Assembly (NCBI GenBank): GCA_046542845.1
Contig: JBKHAN010000004.1
Span: 22,514 to 86,513, forward strand
Length of the DNA stretch: 64,000 nt
Direction: 5' to 3'
DNA from: SKKC01 sp046542845
Lineage (GTDB): Bacteria; Spirochaetota; Spirochaetia; DSM-27196; SKKC01
Shown here: positions 42,080-51,091 of the stretch, one piece after another
Layout of the letters: every line of letters begins with the position of its first letter
How positions within the stretch are numbered: position 1 is the first letter of the stretch
Made by a program: the position numbers and the translations under genes
The notes under the pieces: generated by a model
Databases searched by the model: none
What the model was told of the DNA's origin: nothing
What the model saw: the letters and a program-made list of their open reading frames with translations, nothing else

Positions 42080-43324
42080 TCAGGCCGACTTCCGCAGCGT
42101 AATGACTTCGGGTTTCTCGCTGTTTTCGATCACGTCCCTCGTAATGACGACCTTCTTTTTCCCTTTTATGGACGGAATGTCGTACATGATATCGATCATG
42201 ACAGATTCGACAATGCTACGAAGCCCGCGAGCTCCAGTTCGTCTGCTGATTGCCTGCTCGGCAATGGCACGGATCGCGTCGTCCTGAAATTCGAGCTCAA
42301 CGTCATCGAGCTCAAGGCTTGCCTGGTACTGCCGGATAATCGAGTTTTTCGGCTCCAGAATGATGCGTTGAAGGTCATCCACCTGCAGCTCGTTAAGGGT
42401 AACGGTGATCGGCAATCGACCGACAAACTCGGGAATAAGCCCGAATTTGATGAGGTCTTCCGGATGAACGTGGCTGTAGAGCTCGGTAAGATCGCGTTCT
42501 GCCGTGGTTCGTATATCCGCACCGAAGCCCATCGCGTGATTCGAAATGCGTGATTCAATGAGCCTGTCGAGACCGACGAAGGCACCGCCGCATATGAACA
42601 GTATGTTGCTCGTATCGATCTTGATCATTTCCTGGCTCGGGTGTTTTCTGCCACCCTGAGGCGGTACCGACGCGACCGTGCCCTCGATAATCTTAAGCAG
42701 TGCCTGCTGCACTCCTTCGCCGCTCACGTCACGCGTAATGGATACGTTCTCGCTTTTTCGCGAAATCTTGTCGATTTCGTCTATGTAGATTATCCCCCGC
42801 TCGGTTGCCGCGATGTTGTTTCCGGCAGCCTGATAAAGCTTCAGAAGAATGTTTTCCACGTCTTCACCGACATACCCGGCTTCGGTAAGCGTTGTCGCGT
42901 CTGCGATCGCGAAGGGCACCCGCAGCTTCTGCGCGAGCGTTTTCGCGAGCAGGGTTTTGCCCGTACCGGTCGGTCCGATCATGAGCACGTTCGCTTTTTC
43001 GATTTCCACGTCTGAGCTCAGGTGGCCCTTCTGGGAAATACGCTTGTAGTGATTGTACACCGCGACACTGAGATACTTTTTGGCGGTATCCTGACCTATG
43101 ACGTAGTCATCTATGTATGCCTTAATCTCGTGAGGGGAGGGGACGTCTTCCATAAACTCGCTGGTGACGACCTGGTCTTCTTCGTCGAGGATTTTCTTGC
43201 ATACGTGCACGCACTCGTCGCAGATGTACACGCCTGGACCGGCTATAAGCCGGCGGGCGAAGTCGGCGTTCTTTCCGCAGAAAGAACAGATCTTTGTGTT
43301 CGAATCAGGTTTTTGTTTGCTCAT
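42080..43324 (-). CDS. clpX: ATP-dependent Clp protease ATPase subunit ClpX
   Basis: 414 residues. An N-terminal C4 zinc finger (CSFCGKNADFARRLI with CDECVHVC) precedes the AAA+ domain: Walker A GPTGTGKTLLAKTLA, Walker B IIYIDEIDKISRKSENVSI and sensor regions (EFVGRLPITVTL). It unfolds tagged substrates and feeds ClpP. The clpP stop overlaps its start by 20 bp. Part of the tig-clpP-clpX operon. Confidence 0.97.
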   Translation of the reverse strand: MSKQKPDSNTKICSFCGKNADFARRLIAGPGVYICDECVHVCKKILDEEDQVVTSEFMEDVPSPHEIKAYIDDYVIGQDTAKKYLSVAVYNHYKRISQKGHLSSDVEIEKANVLMIGPTGTGKTLLAKTLAQKLRVPFAIADATTLTEAGYVGEDVENILLKLYQAAGNNIAATERGIIYIDEIDKISRKSENVSITRDVSGEGVQQALLKIIEGTVASVPPQGGRKHPSQEMIKIDTSNILFICGGAFVGLDRLIESRISNHAMGFGADIRTTAERDLTELYSHVHPEDLIKFGLIPEFVGRLPITVTLNELQVDDLQRIILEPKNSIIRQYQASLELDDVELEFQDDAIRAIAEQAISRRTGARGLRSIVESVMIDIMYDIPSIKGKKKVVITRDVIENSEKPEVITLRKSA

Positions 43325-43922
43325 TTCGGTTCCGTGTCAGGACTTTGTCCAGTATACCATAGGTAACGCTTTCTTCGGCAGTCATAAAAAAATCACGTTC
43401 GGTATCCCGTTCGATATCCGCTTCCGGTTTTCCGGTATGCCGCGCAAAATACCCGATCAGAAGCTTTTTCAGCCGTACCATTTCCCGGGCCTGTATGCTG
43501 ATGTCGGTGGACTGGCCCTGAACGCCGCCCCACGGCTGGTGGAGCATGATTCGTGCGCTCGGAAGCGCCATGCGTTTCCCGGGTGATCCCCCTGCGAGCA
43601 GGACGGCGCCCATGCTGGCCGCCTGTCCAAGGCATATGGTGCTGACATCGGGGCGTATGTGCTGAATTGTATCGTAAATGGCCAGGCCGGCTGTGACCGA
43701 ACCTCCCGGGCTGTTTATGTAAAGATTGATGTCCTTCTCGGTGTCCTGACTTTCGAGAAAAAGTAGCTGCGCGACAATAAGGTCTGCGGTGACATCGTGA
43801 ATCTCCCCGTCGAGAAAAACGATACGGTCCTTCAGAAGTCGTGAATAAATGTCATATGCTCGTTCACCGTTTCCGGTCTGCTCAACAACATATGGTACTA
43901 AGGTATTGCCTTGTTCGTTCAT
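43305..43922 (-). CDS. clpP: ATP-dependent Clp protease proteolytic subunit ClpP
   Basis: 205 residues. The catalytic triad is intact: Ser in GQAASMGAVLLAGG, His in MLHQPWGGVQGQ, Asp in the ERDTERDFFM region. LVPYVVEQTGNGERAYDIYS is the standard N terminus, so the ATG at 43922 was chosen over 43961. It forms the tetradecameric protease core. It lies between tig and clpX. Confidence 0.96.
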   Translation of the reverse strand: MNEQGNTLVPYVVEQTGNGERAYDIYSRLLKDRIVFLDGEIHDVTADLIVAQLLFLESQDTEKDINLYINSPGGSVTAGLAIYDTIQHIRPDVSTICLGQAASMGAVLLAGGSPGKRMALPSARIMLHQPWGGVQGQSTDISIQAREMVRLKKLLIGYFARHTGKPEADIERDTERDFFMTAEESVTYGILDKVLTRNRNEQTKT

Positions 43923-43991
43923 TAGTTTTCCGTGTGTGTGTGGATAGGCAGCGATTCGCATACGAATTGGTGTACCGCCTTCCGCTAGAAA

Positions 43992-45344
43992 TTACTCATT
44001 CCGACCCAACGCGTCCATAAGCGATGTTTTCTTTCCCTTCTTGATTTTTGATTCCGCTAACAACGCATCGAAGAGTTTGCGTTCCTGTACCTCATGCCGG
44101 ATGTAATCCAGCATGTTATTTTTTACGTAGTGCTCCTTGACCTCTTCGGGGTTCATGGAGCTCGTATCTGCCTGTTCGGCGATGTACGCGTTCACCTCGT
44201 CCTCAGAGGCCTCTATTCCCTCTTTTTCGATCAGCTTCTGGGTCACAAGCTGACTCCTGAGCCGGGATTCTGCTCCCTCGCGCCACTCTTCGAGAAACTC
44301 TTCCTTTCCACGGCCCTGGGCCTGAAGGAGCCCCAGGATCTGCTGCTCATTTCCGCCGAATTGACCGAGAAAATTTCTCCAACTGTTTTCGAGCTCCGCC
44401 CGGACCATGCTCGCCGGTAACTCCACAGTTGTGGATGTCAGGATCTGCTCAAGAAGACCCCGTACGGTCTGCTCGCGACTCCTCGATTCTGCGGTTTTCT
44501 CGAGACGTTGCCTGATATCCTTTTTCAGGTCATCGAGCGTCTCATAGTCGTCGCTGACGTCCTGGGCGAGTTCGTCGTCTATTTCGGGCAGATCGCGTTG
44601 CCGAATGCTTTTTACCGTTACTCTGATCCGTTTGGACGTGCCCGCAAGCTCGGCATCCTCAAAGTCGTCCGGCCAGCTCTTTTCTATCGTTTTTGTCTCA
44701 TCTGCTTTCATGCCGATGATGTCTTCGTCGATCCTGAACACGTTCATTCCACTGCCGACGGTAAACGAATAGTCGGAGCGCTCTTCGCCGGGTACAGGAT
44801 TATCCGCGTCGTCAAGTACGGCGTAGTCAATGCTTACTATGTCGTCTTTCTCTACGGCACCATCATCTTTGTCCATGACGATTGCGTTCTGATCCTGAAT
44901 CGCCTTAAGCTCACGATCGAGGTCCTCGTCGCTCACGACGATATCCGGACTTTCAACCGTCAGACCTTTGTAGTCTCCAATCTCGAACTCGGGATACACG
45001 TCGTAGACGACCGAGAACGAAAGATCGGAATCGAACTGCAGTTCCGGTGCGTCGTCGAGTTCGGGCTGTGCGTATGGGAGCGGTCGCTCCTCGATTTCTT
45101 CAAAGACGGTTCCGAGGCTGCTTTCGAGAATCTTCTGCATTGCTTCAGCGCGTAACGATTCGCCGAATTTTTTTTCGAGCACCTGCGGAGGGACTTTTCC
45201 CGGACGAAACCCTTTGATCTGAGCTTTTTTCGCGTATTCGTGGAGCAGATTCTGGTATTCCTGCTTCGCGTGGTCCTTTGAAACGGTAACCGAAAGCTTG
45301 ACTTTTGACTGGTCCTGTCTTTCTATTTTTTTGTCGACAATCAC
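43992..45344 (-). CDS. tig: Trigger factor (ribosome-associated chaperone)
   Basis: 450 residues, normal length. The ribosome-binding signature GFRPGKVPPQVLEKKFG is near residue 40, a PPIase domain with DDIVSIDYAVLDD follows, and the C-terminal helical domain ends in a basic tail. The start is GTG at 45344, with AAGGAAGAG upstream. It binds nascent chains at the exit tunnel. It heads the tig-clpP-clpX operon. Confidence 0.95.
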   Translation of the reverse strand: MIVDKKIERQDQSKVKLSVTVSKDHAKQEYQNLLHEYAKKAQIKGFRPGKVPPQVLEKKFGESLRAEAMQKILESSLGTVFEEIEERPLPYAQPELDDAPELQFDSDLSFSVVYDVYPEFEIGDYKGLTVESPDIVVSDEDLDRELKAIQDQNAIVMDKDDGAVEKDDIVSIDYAVLDDADNPVPGEERSDYSFTVGSGMNVFRIDEDIIGMKADETKTIEKSWPDDFEDAELAGTSKRIRVTVKSIRQRDLPEIDDELAQDVSDDYETLDDLKKDIRQRLEKTAESRSREQTVRGLLEQILTSTTVELPASMVRAELENSWRNFLGQFGGNEQQILGLLQAQGRGKEEFLEEWREGAESRLRSQLVTQKLIEKEGIEASEDEVNAYIAEQADTSSMNPEEVKEHYVKNNMLDYIRHEVQERKLFDALLAESKIKKGKKTSLMDALGRNE

Positions 45345-45498
45345 TTGAGATCTCTTCCTTATGGACGGTGTAGCCGGACAGTCGCATGAAAACGATGGTC
45401 CTGAGTACGTGTCTGTTTAATCGTTTCGAATCGTTACACTACACTGAACGTGCCGTATCTGAAAACCTTATAGTGTACACAGCGATCGCAGTGGGCAT

Positions 45499-45534
45499 AA
45501 AAAAACCCTGGAGCCTTCCGGCAACAGGGTTTTC
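45499..45534 (-). terminator. Rho-independent terminator of the tRNA array
   Basis: On the minus strand ACCCTG / CAGGGT enclose GCC/GGC with a short loop, followed by a run of T. It lies downstream of tRNA-Gly, the last tRNA of the array. Confidence 0.85.
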
Positions 45535-45539
45535 GTGCG

Positions 45540-45611
45540 AGCGGGAGACGGGATTTGAACCCGCGACATCCACCTTGGCAAGGTGACGCTCTACCCCTGA
45601 GCTACTCCCGC
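45540..45611 (-). tRNA. tRNA-Gly (GCC)
   Basis: Acceptor GCGGGAG/CTCCCGC, D arm TAGCTCAGGGGTAGAGC, anticodon stem CACCT/AGGTG with loop TTGCCAA (GCC) and T arm GGGTTCAAATCC. Last of five clustered tRNAs; CCA is not encoded. Confidence 0.96.
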
Positions 45612-45700
45612 AGACATGGCACCGCTATGTTTGTGACGAGTGACCTCGTGCCGGCCAGTGATGCCTGACTGTACGGCTCGTGCGGCGTGCCCCCGCCTCT

Positions 45701-45782
45701 TGCGAGAGAAGGGACTCGAACCCTTAAACCCGAAGGCACCAGATCCTAAATCTGGCGTGTCTACCAATTCCACCACTCTCGC
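45701..45782 (-). tRNA. tRNA-Leu (TAG)
   Basis: Class II tRNA: acceptor GCGAGAG/CTCTCGC, anticodon stem CCAGA/TCTGG with loop TTTAGGA (anticodon TAG), long variable arm and T arm GGTTCGAGTCC. Discriminator A; no encoded CCA. Confidence 0.95.
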
Positions 45783-45857
45783 GGAACTTTAGAGTATAGT
45801 TCCCGATTACGTCAAGAACTTTCTCTGCCGTCAATGCACCTCAGTTTCGTCACGTTC

Positions 45858-45930
45858 TGAGCCGTGAAGGGTTCGAACCTTCGACCCGCAGATTAAGAGT
45901 CTGCTGCTCTACCAGCTGAGCTAACGGCCC
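45858..45930 (-). tRNA. tRNA-Lys (CTT)
   Basis: Acceptor GGGCCGT paired with ACGGCTC (one G-U), anticodon stem GCAGA/TCTGC with loop CTCTTAA (CTT), T arm GGTTCGAACC. Discriminator A; CCA not encoded. Confidence 0.95.
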
Positions 45931-45939
45931 AAAAAAACA

Positions 45940-46013
45940 CGCGCCCGGCAGGATTCGAACCTGCGACCCACGGATTCGAAGTCCGGCACTCTATCCAGCT
46001 GAGCTACGGACGC
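45940..46013 (-). tRNA. tRNA-Arg (TCG)
   Basis: Acceptor GCGTCCG/CGGGCGC (with one G-U pair), anticodon loop CTTCGAA (TCG), T arm GGTTCGAATCC. It lies 9 bp from tRNA-Lys. Discriminator G; CCA not encoded. Confidence 0.95.
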
Positions 46014-46045
46014 ATTTTTTTGTATCGGCGTGAACCGATCGAACG

Positions 46046-46118
46046 GGTGGATGACGGGATTTGAACCCGCGACCCCCTGGACCACAACCAGGTGCTCTAC
46101 CGCTGAACTACATCCACC
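46046..46118 (-). tRNA. tRNA-His (GTG)
   Basis: Eight-base acceptor GGTGGATG/CATCCACC including the extra G(-1):C73 pair specific to tRNA-His, anticodon stem CCTGG/CCAGG with loop TTGTGGT (GTG). First tRNA of the array on this strand. Confidence 0.95.
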
Positions 46119-46202
46119 GTGTATTTGGAGCGGATAACTTGCACGATTTCCGTTGCATTTGTCAAGTTCAGACGTGATATAGCAGTGTGTTTGGCGGACC
46201 GA

Positions 46203-47147
46203 TCAAAAAAACGACTCCGGATTTGCGAGCCGGCCCTCTTTGTAGTACATGATGTTAACAGTCCCCGTAGCGTATGCCACAATGTCGCCGGGATACACGA
46301 CGTCTCCGAACTGTACCTGAATGTCCTTTAGTGAACCGGAAATCAGAACAGTCTCATCGAGGGGTCTGTTCGTTACTTGCACCCGCATTCCAAAAACCGG
46401 ACTCCGATGCACCCGTATTTCGCCGATCAGCGGTGCGTAGATCGGTGCCGGGAGGTCAGACACCACCTCAAGATCCACCGATGCGGTGTCCGAAGAAAGG
46501 GTGGACGACTCGTCAAAGGTGCGAATAATTCTGGTTTCGGCTCGAACCGGTACGCCGCGAGGTATGGATGCAGGATACTCTTCGATCTCAACAGTATCGG
46601 CGTAGTACCCGAACTGTTCACGCAGCCAACGCGAGGCTTTAATATCTGAGACGAAAGCCTCGTTGTCGTTTGCGGGGGACGAGACTTCGAAATGAAGGTG
46701 CGGCTCGATCAAGCGTGCGCGGCGACCGGTGTTCCCGATCCGCCCGAGCGCCTGTCCGGCTCGGACGCGGGTTCCCGACTCGATAAAAACTTCGGAAAGG
46801 TGTGCGTAATAGAAACGGTAGCCGTTACGCGCTTCGAGTATCAGCGACCGTCCGCCTCGTTCATTGTCAAAGCGCCGGACCGTACCATCGCTGACCGCAA
46901 GAATGCGACTTTCGGAGAACGAGACAAAATCCGGATCATCCAGATCCATGCCAGGCTCGAAGAAAATGTCAACTGCGTTGCTGCCGTCCCAGTGGTCTGC
47001 CGTCCAGGTCAAACGTGATATGTCGTGCGTTTCTATCGGGAATACGTATGCCGAGTCCTGATCCTGAGCCGTCAGTTGGATCGAGGCGAGAAAGAACATG
47101 TGGATGAAAAGCGACAGAAGTTTCCGGTTACCGATGTATTGTCGCAT
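46203..47147 (-). CDS. M23-family peptidase (LytM domain), secreted
   Basis: 314 residues with an N-terminal signal (LLSLFIHMFFLASIQLTA). The LytM core shows DIFFEPG, YYAHLSEVFIESGTRVRAGQ, IGNTGRR and HLHFEVSSP, which hold most of the zinc site. The first ligand (normally HxxxD) is at HWDGSNAVD, with an altered spacing. A C-terminal beta-rich domain of about 110 residues follows. It probably cuts peptide crosslinks of the cell wall. AAGG precedes the ATG. Divergent from mltG. Confidence 0.85.
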   Translation of the reverse strand: MRQYIGNRKLLSLFIHMFFLASIQLTAQDQDSAYVFPIETHDISRLTWTADHWDGSNAVDIFFEPGMDLDDPDFVSFSESRILAVSDGTVRRFDNERGGRSLILEARNGYRFYYAHLSEVFIESGTRVRAGQALGRIGNTGRRARLIEPHLHFEVSSPANDNEAFVSDIKASRWLREQFGYYADTVEIEEYPASIPRGVPVRAETRIIRTFDESSTLSSDTASVDLEVVSDLPAPIYAPLIGEIRVHRSPVFGMRVQVTNRPLDETVLISGSLKDIQVQFGDVVYPGDIVAYATGTVNIMYYKEGRLANPESFF

Positions 47148-47220
47148 ATGGCTTGCCTTCGTTACTATTCGTCAGACTATACCGCAGTTTGTAGCGTGTT
47201 ATTAAGGATTTACGTGTTTT

Positions 47221-48264
47221 ATGGCATCACGACGCATTCTAATTATTACCGCCGGGTTTATCGCGACCGCGCTAATCGCCGGTGCAGCCCTTACGTCATG
47301 GGCCTATTATACGCTGTTCATCGAAACACCAGAATCCCAGTACGAGTACACGATCGAGATACCGCAGGGCTCGTCCTTTCGTGCTGTCTCGTCCAGGCTC
47401 GCCGACGACGGGGTAGTCTCGTCGGAGTTACTGTTTCGCATCTACGCACGTCTTCGAAATCTCGACTCGGGGGTGCGGGCAGGGGTCTATCGCGTGGATG
47501 GATCGACAACTGCCGCCGGGCTGCTTGACGCCCTCGTCAGTGGCCGAACAATAGACCTGTCGGTGAGCGTCACGGTTCCGGAAGGCTGGTCAGTCGCCCG
47601 CATCGCCGAACGCCTCGACGCAAGGGGAATCGTGGACGACGAGCGGTTTCTGTCTGCGGCACACATGAGCGACGAGTACCGCGACTTTCCGCTGCTCGCA
47701 GGTGTCCCGGACGGCACGCTTCTGGAAGGCTTTCTGTTCCCCGAGACGTACCGCTTTGAGCCGGATTCGAGCGCCCGGTTTGTCGTACGGACCATGCTTA
47801 CCCAGTTTCACCGGGCGTTCGAGGAATCGGTACCGGAGGATGTGCGCGAGCAATGGTCGAACCCTGAACGTGCATCCGGCGACTTGAGGGAAGTCCTGAC
47901 ACTTGCTTCTATCGTGGAAGCAGAGTCCCCGGTAGACGACATGCCTCTGGTTGCGGGAGTTTTCTCGAACAGAATACGCGACGGCTGGCGTCTGGAATCC
48001 GACGCGACCGTCAATTATGCGCTGGGAACGAAAAATCTCAGACCTACCTATGCCGACGTGCTGACGCAGCATCCATACAACACGTACCGCTTTGCAGGGC
48101 TTCCACCTGGTCCGATTAACAACCCGGGAATGAACGCGATTCTTGCATCCATTTCACCAATGGAGCATGAGTATTACTTTTTTCTTCATCGACCTGACTT
48201 GCAGACGATTCCATCGCGCACGTATCAGGATCATCTCGCAGCGATACAGCGGTATCTCGACTGA
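47221..48264 (+). CDS. mltG: Endolytic murein transglycosylase MltG
   Basis: 347 residues with one N-terminal helix (IITAGFIATALIAGAAL), then LysM-like and YceG domains. The catalytic Glu is in LASIVEAESPVDDMPLVAGV, and NTYRFAGLPPGPINNPGMNA is a further signature. It cuts nascent glycan strands at the membrane. It lies divergently from an M23 peptidase, forming a cell-wall pair. AAGGA is 11 nt before the ATG. Confidence 0.94.
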   Translation: MASRRILIITAGFIATALIAGAALTSWAYYTLFIETPESQYEYTIEIPQGSSFRAVSSRLADDGVVSSELLFRIYARLRNLDSGVRAGVYRVDGSTTAAGLLDALVSGRTIDLSVSVTVPEGWSVARIAERLDARGIVDDERFLSAAHMSDEYRDFPLLAGVPDGTLLEGFLFPETYRFEPDSSARFVVRTMLTQFHRAFEESVPEDVREQWSNPERASGDLREVLTLASIVEAESPVDDMPLVAGVFSNRIRDGWRLESDATVNYALGTKNLRPTYADVLTQHPYNTYRFAGLPPGPINNPGMNAILASISPMEHEYYFFLHRPDLQTIPSRTYQDHLAAIQRYLD

Positions 48265-48270
48265 ACGGTT

Positions 48271-48705
48271 TTATCGTTTTTCGCGTGTGATTTTTGTTCC
48301 GCTGAGGCGGGCTATTTCTTTTCGCGCGCTGCTTCTGTCCTCGTCCGATAAATGATGCAGGCCCAGATTCGTGATCCCGCCGTCACGGGTGGTGATCCGC
48401 AGTCGATCACGGCCATCGAGATGAAGCGAGACGATCGAACTGTACGGGATTGAGCAGTCGTTATGTACGACAGGCGGACGCGCAGACACACGATCGTCCT
48501 CGAGGGTCAGGGCGGTTGTCTGCACAATATGCTTCATCCGGTATACGGTATACAGCGCAAAGAGCATCGACAACGCGCCCATGGAAAGCGCAAAGCGCGA
48601 ACCCGTGTACAGACCAATCACGAGGACAGCCAGAGCCATTAGAACAAGGGTTCGATTACTGCTTTTTCTGCGTCCGGGATCGATGTGGGGAAAAAATTCG
48701 TGCAT
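48271..48705 (-). CDS. Small membrane protein with PH-like soluble domain, unknown function
   Basis: 144 residues. Two helices (LVLMALAVLVIGLYTGS and ALSMGALSMLFALYTVY) are followed by a cytoplasmic domain with a bacterial PH-like beta pattern (ALTLEDDRVSARP, IPYSSIVSLHLDGRDRLRIT). The start could also be the ATG at 48735. A sequence of seven C precedes the chosen ATG. No specific function is known. Confidence 0.6.
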   Translation of the reverse strand: MHEFFPHIDPGRRKSSNRTLVLMALAVLVIGLYTGSRFALSMGALSMLFALYTVYRMKHIVQTTALTLEDDRVSARPPVVHNDCSIPYSSIVSLHLDGRDRLRITTRDGGITNLGLHHLSDEDRSSARKEIARLSGTKITREKR

Positions 48706-48759
48706 AGGGGGGGTACCTTTCCGTGTTCCAATCATAGCACGGGAGCCTCGGCGATGGAA

Positions 48760-51006
48760 TCAATCGCGGCGGCACGTAAGGACATGGACGCTGCTTGTCC
48801 AGTTAATCCGGTGCTCACCGATTTCCCGTGTAACCCACGCGCTCACCGCAGCCCGCACGGCTTCGCCATGGCTCTCTGTAAGGCGTACACCATACCCGCC
48901 TGTGTTTTGATCGAACCACGACGAGATCATGGGCTCCGTAACGGTTCGGGAGCGCTGTATCTGTGCGGTTTCTGCCTTCTCAACCCGAAGCCCGCTCGCG
49001 CTGCACTGGTCAACGAGTCGCCGGCGCTCATGTTCCTCGGTTTCCGTGAACAGGGTGGATTCAACCTCACGGAGTAACGAGAGGTAGTCCGACGACGGGT
49101 CCGACTCTGACGATGCGAGGAGGTGACTCAGTCTCTGCCCTGATCCTGGTGCCGGCTCGAGACATACGCACACCCCGTCAGGCGCGAGCGCCGAGCGTAC
49201 CACGGCAAGTTCACGGCTCAATCCGGACTCTCCCTGTTCCTGTTTTCTGAGAAGCGTGAACAGTCGATTCAATATAATAAGGTCAAACACGGGAGGGTTA
49301 TTATCAAATACGTCCAGGACCTCGCGTGCGGCCTCACCACCGAGCATTGTCGATGGAAGTCCGGCCGCAATAACCGGCCGCCATTCAAGGTGCCGGGAGT
49401 AATGCTGCATCGCGGCGACGTGGTCATCGCTTGAGAGACACGCGACGAGCAGCCCTTCCGGCACGCGTTGCAGAGCCTCCCAGGTCAACGCGGGTGTTGC
49501 GCTCTCGAAGGTGAAGACCCGACTGTGTCGGAGTACCGGTGCGCGCGAAAAGCACACTTCGATGAGCCCGCTGTAATAGTCGGTCGACTCGCTGCTGCGA
49601 TAATGCCAGCGCGAACGTCTGTCCGAACCGGGTGAGTAGCTCAGTATTTCACTGTCGTCCTCACCGGTCTCCGATGCCATCTGGAGGAAGCGACGACGTT
49701 GTAGCAAACTGCTTCTCTCGGGCTCGTCGCCCTCCGTCCCGGGCACGTAGAAGACGCGCCCGGCGAGTTCCTGCGGCAGGTAATTCTGTGCGACCCAGTG
49801 TTCCCGGTAGGCGTGAGGATAGAGGTACCCCTCTCCATGACCGAATCCATGCATATCCCGTGACCCATCCCGGAGGTGCTTCGGAACATCCGCCTGACGT
49901 TCCCGTTCGACTGCCTTAACGGCGTCGTAGTACCCCAGGGTAGAATTGCTTTTCGGAGCAGTCGCCAGATACAACACCGCGTGCGAGAGATGAAACTGAC
50001 CCTCCGGCATTCCCACACGCTCAAACGCCGAAGCGGCCGATTCTACGAGCGTAAGCGCGTGGGAGTCGGCCAGACCAACATCTTCGGAAGCGAATACCAG
50101 CATACGCCGAAAGAGGTATTTCGGATCTTCCCCTGCGAGCAGCATTCGAGCCGTCCAGTACAGCGCGGCGTCAGGGTCACTTCCGCGCAGACTCTTTATG
50201 AATGCGCTTATAGAGTCATAGTGGTAATCTCCTTCCTTATCGTATAGGAGGGCTTTCGCCTGAATGCTGTCTTCCGCGACACCGAGTGTTACATGTATTT
50301 CCCCGTTGTTTTCAGGATTGGCCGCATCCGTTCCTGTTTCGACTGCAAGCTGCAGAGCATTCAGAAGCGTTCGAGCGTCGCCGTCGGCAATGCGAATCAG
50401 GTGATCAAGCGCGTCGTCATCGACGGCCACCTTCAGTGCGCCGTAACCGCGGTTCGGATCGCGTAGAGCCATCTCTGCGATCTGACGCAGGTGTTCGGGT
50501 TGCAGCGGGGTAAGCCGGAATATCCTGCTTCGGCTGACGAGGGCGGCGTTGACCTCGAAGAATGGATTTTCGGTCGTAGCGCCGATAAGGACAATGGTAC
50601 CATTTTCAACCCAGGGAAGCAGGGCATCCTGCTGAGCTTTGTTCCAGCGGTGCACCTCGTCGACGAAAAGAATGGTCTTTCGTCCGTGCAGATCACGGTG
50701 ATCGCGGGCCTTCGAAACCGCGTCGCGCACGTCCTTTACGCCGCCGAGAACGGCGTTCAGGGAAATAAACGCACTTCTGGTCGTTCCCGCAATTACCTGA
50801 GCCAGCGTAGTTTTGCCGGTACCGGGCGGACCGCTTAGAATGAGTGATCCGAGTTGATCAGCGGCGATCGCTCGGCGAAGCAGACGTCCTGGACCCACGA
50901 TATGTTCCTGACCAATGAACTCATCGAGCGTACGCGGCCGCATGCGGGCGGCGAGAGGTTGTGAGCGCGTTTCCTGCGTGTTCTCGAACAGGTCGTTGAC
51001 AGCCAT
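48760..51006 (-). CDS. RarA/MgsA-type AAA+ recombination factor fused to a C-terminal domain
   Basis: 748 residues. Residues 1-430 are RarA (MgsA/WRNIP1): RPRTLDEFIGQEHIVGPG, Walker A LSGPPGTGKTTLAQVIA, Walker B TILFVDEVHRWNKAQQDALL, ENPFFEVNAALVSRSRIF, and the C-terminal helical part EDVGLADSHALTLVESAAS and HLRDGSRDMHGFGHGEGYLY. The last 270 residues resemble a degenerate class I methyltransferase (FDLIILNRLFTLLRKQEQ, LAPDGVCVCLEPAPGSGQRL). Fusions of RarA with such a domain are known in other bacteria. It acts at stalled forks. Confidence 0.85.
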   Translation of the reverse strand: MAVNDLFENTQETRSQPLAARMRPRTLDEFIGQEHIVGPGRLLRRAIAADQLGSLILSGPPGTGKTTLAQVIAGTTRSAFISLNAVLGGVKDVRDAVSKARDHRDLHGRKTILFVDEVHRWNKAQQDALLPWVENGTIVLIGATTENPFFEVNAALVSRSRIFRLTPLQPEHLRQIAEMALRDPNRGYGALKVAVDDDALDHLIRIADGDARTLLNALQLAVETGTDAANPENNGEIHVTLGVAEDSIQAKALLYDKEGDYHYDSISAFIKSLRGSDPDAALYWTARMLLAGEDPKYLFRRMLVFASEDVGLADSHALTLVESAASAFERVGMPEGQFHLSHAVLYLATAPKSNSTLGYYDAVKAVERERQADVPKHLRDGSRDMHGFGHGEGYLYPHAYREHWVAQNYLPQELAGRVFYVPGTEGDEPERSSLLQRRRFLQMASETGEDDSEILSYSPGSDRRSRWHYRSSESTDYYSGLIEVCFSRAPVLRHSRVFTFESATPALTWEALQRVPEGLLVACLSSDDHVAAMQHYSRHLEWRPVIAAGLPSTMLGGEAAREVLDVFDNNPPVFDLIILNRLFTLLRKQEQGESGLSRELAVVRSALAPDGVCVCLEPAPGSGQRLSHLLASSESDPSSDYLSLLREVESTLFTETEEHERRRLVDQCSASGLRVEKAETAQIQRSRTVTEPMISSWFDQNTGGYGVRLTESHGEAVRAAVSAWVTREIGEHRINWTSSVHVLTCRRD

Positions 51007-51051
51007 AGCGATCATAAGTGTGCAGGCTGTCGCCGTCGTGTCAACGCTCGC

Positions 51052-51080
51052 TTGCAGAATCACAAACCGCTCACTATGCT
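51052..51080 (+). promoter_or_regulatory. Candidate promoter of the SpoIIE-type phosphatase gene
   Basis: TTGCAG (51052-51057), 17-nt spacer, TATGCT (51075-51080), then 11 nt to the ATG at 51092. The predicted leader is about 4 nt. It lies in the 85-bp space divergent from rarA. Confidence 0.5.
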
Positions 51081-51091
51081 CTATTTCCGTT

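Noticed and set aside
45540..46118. tRNA array as an integration hot spot
   Set aside because: The flanking genes are housekeeping (tig, M23 peptidase), and no integrase or repeated tRNA 3' end was found nearby.
51012..51045. TTGACA followed by TATGAT upstream of rarA
   Set aside because: The spacing is 22 nt, too long for a standard promoter. A nearby weaker -10 cannot be chosen by eye.
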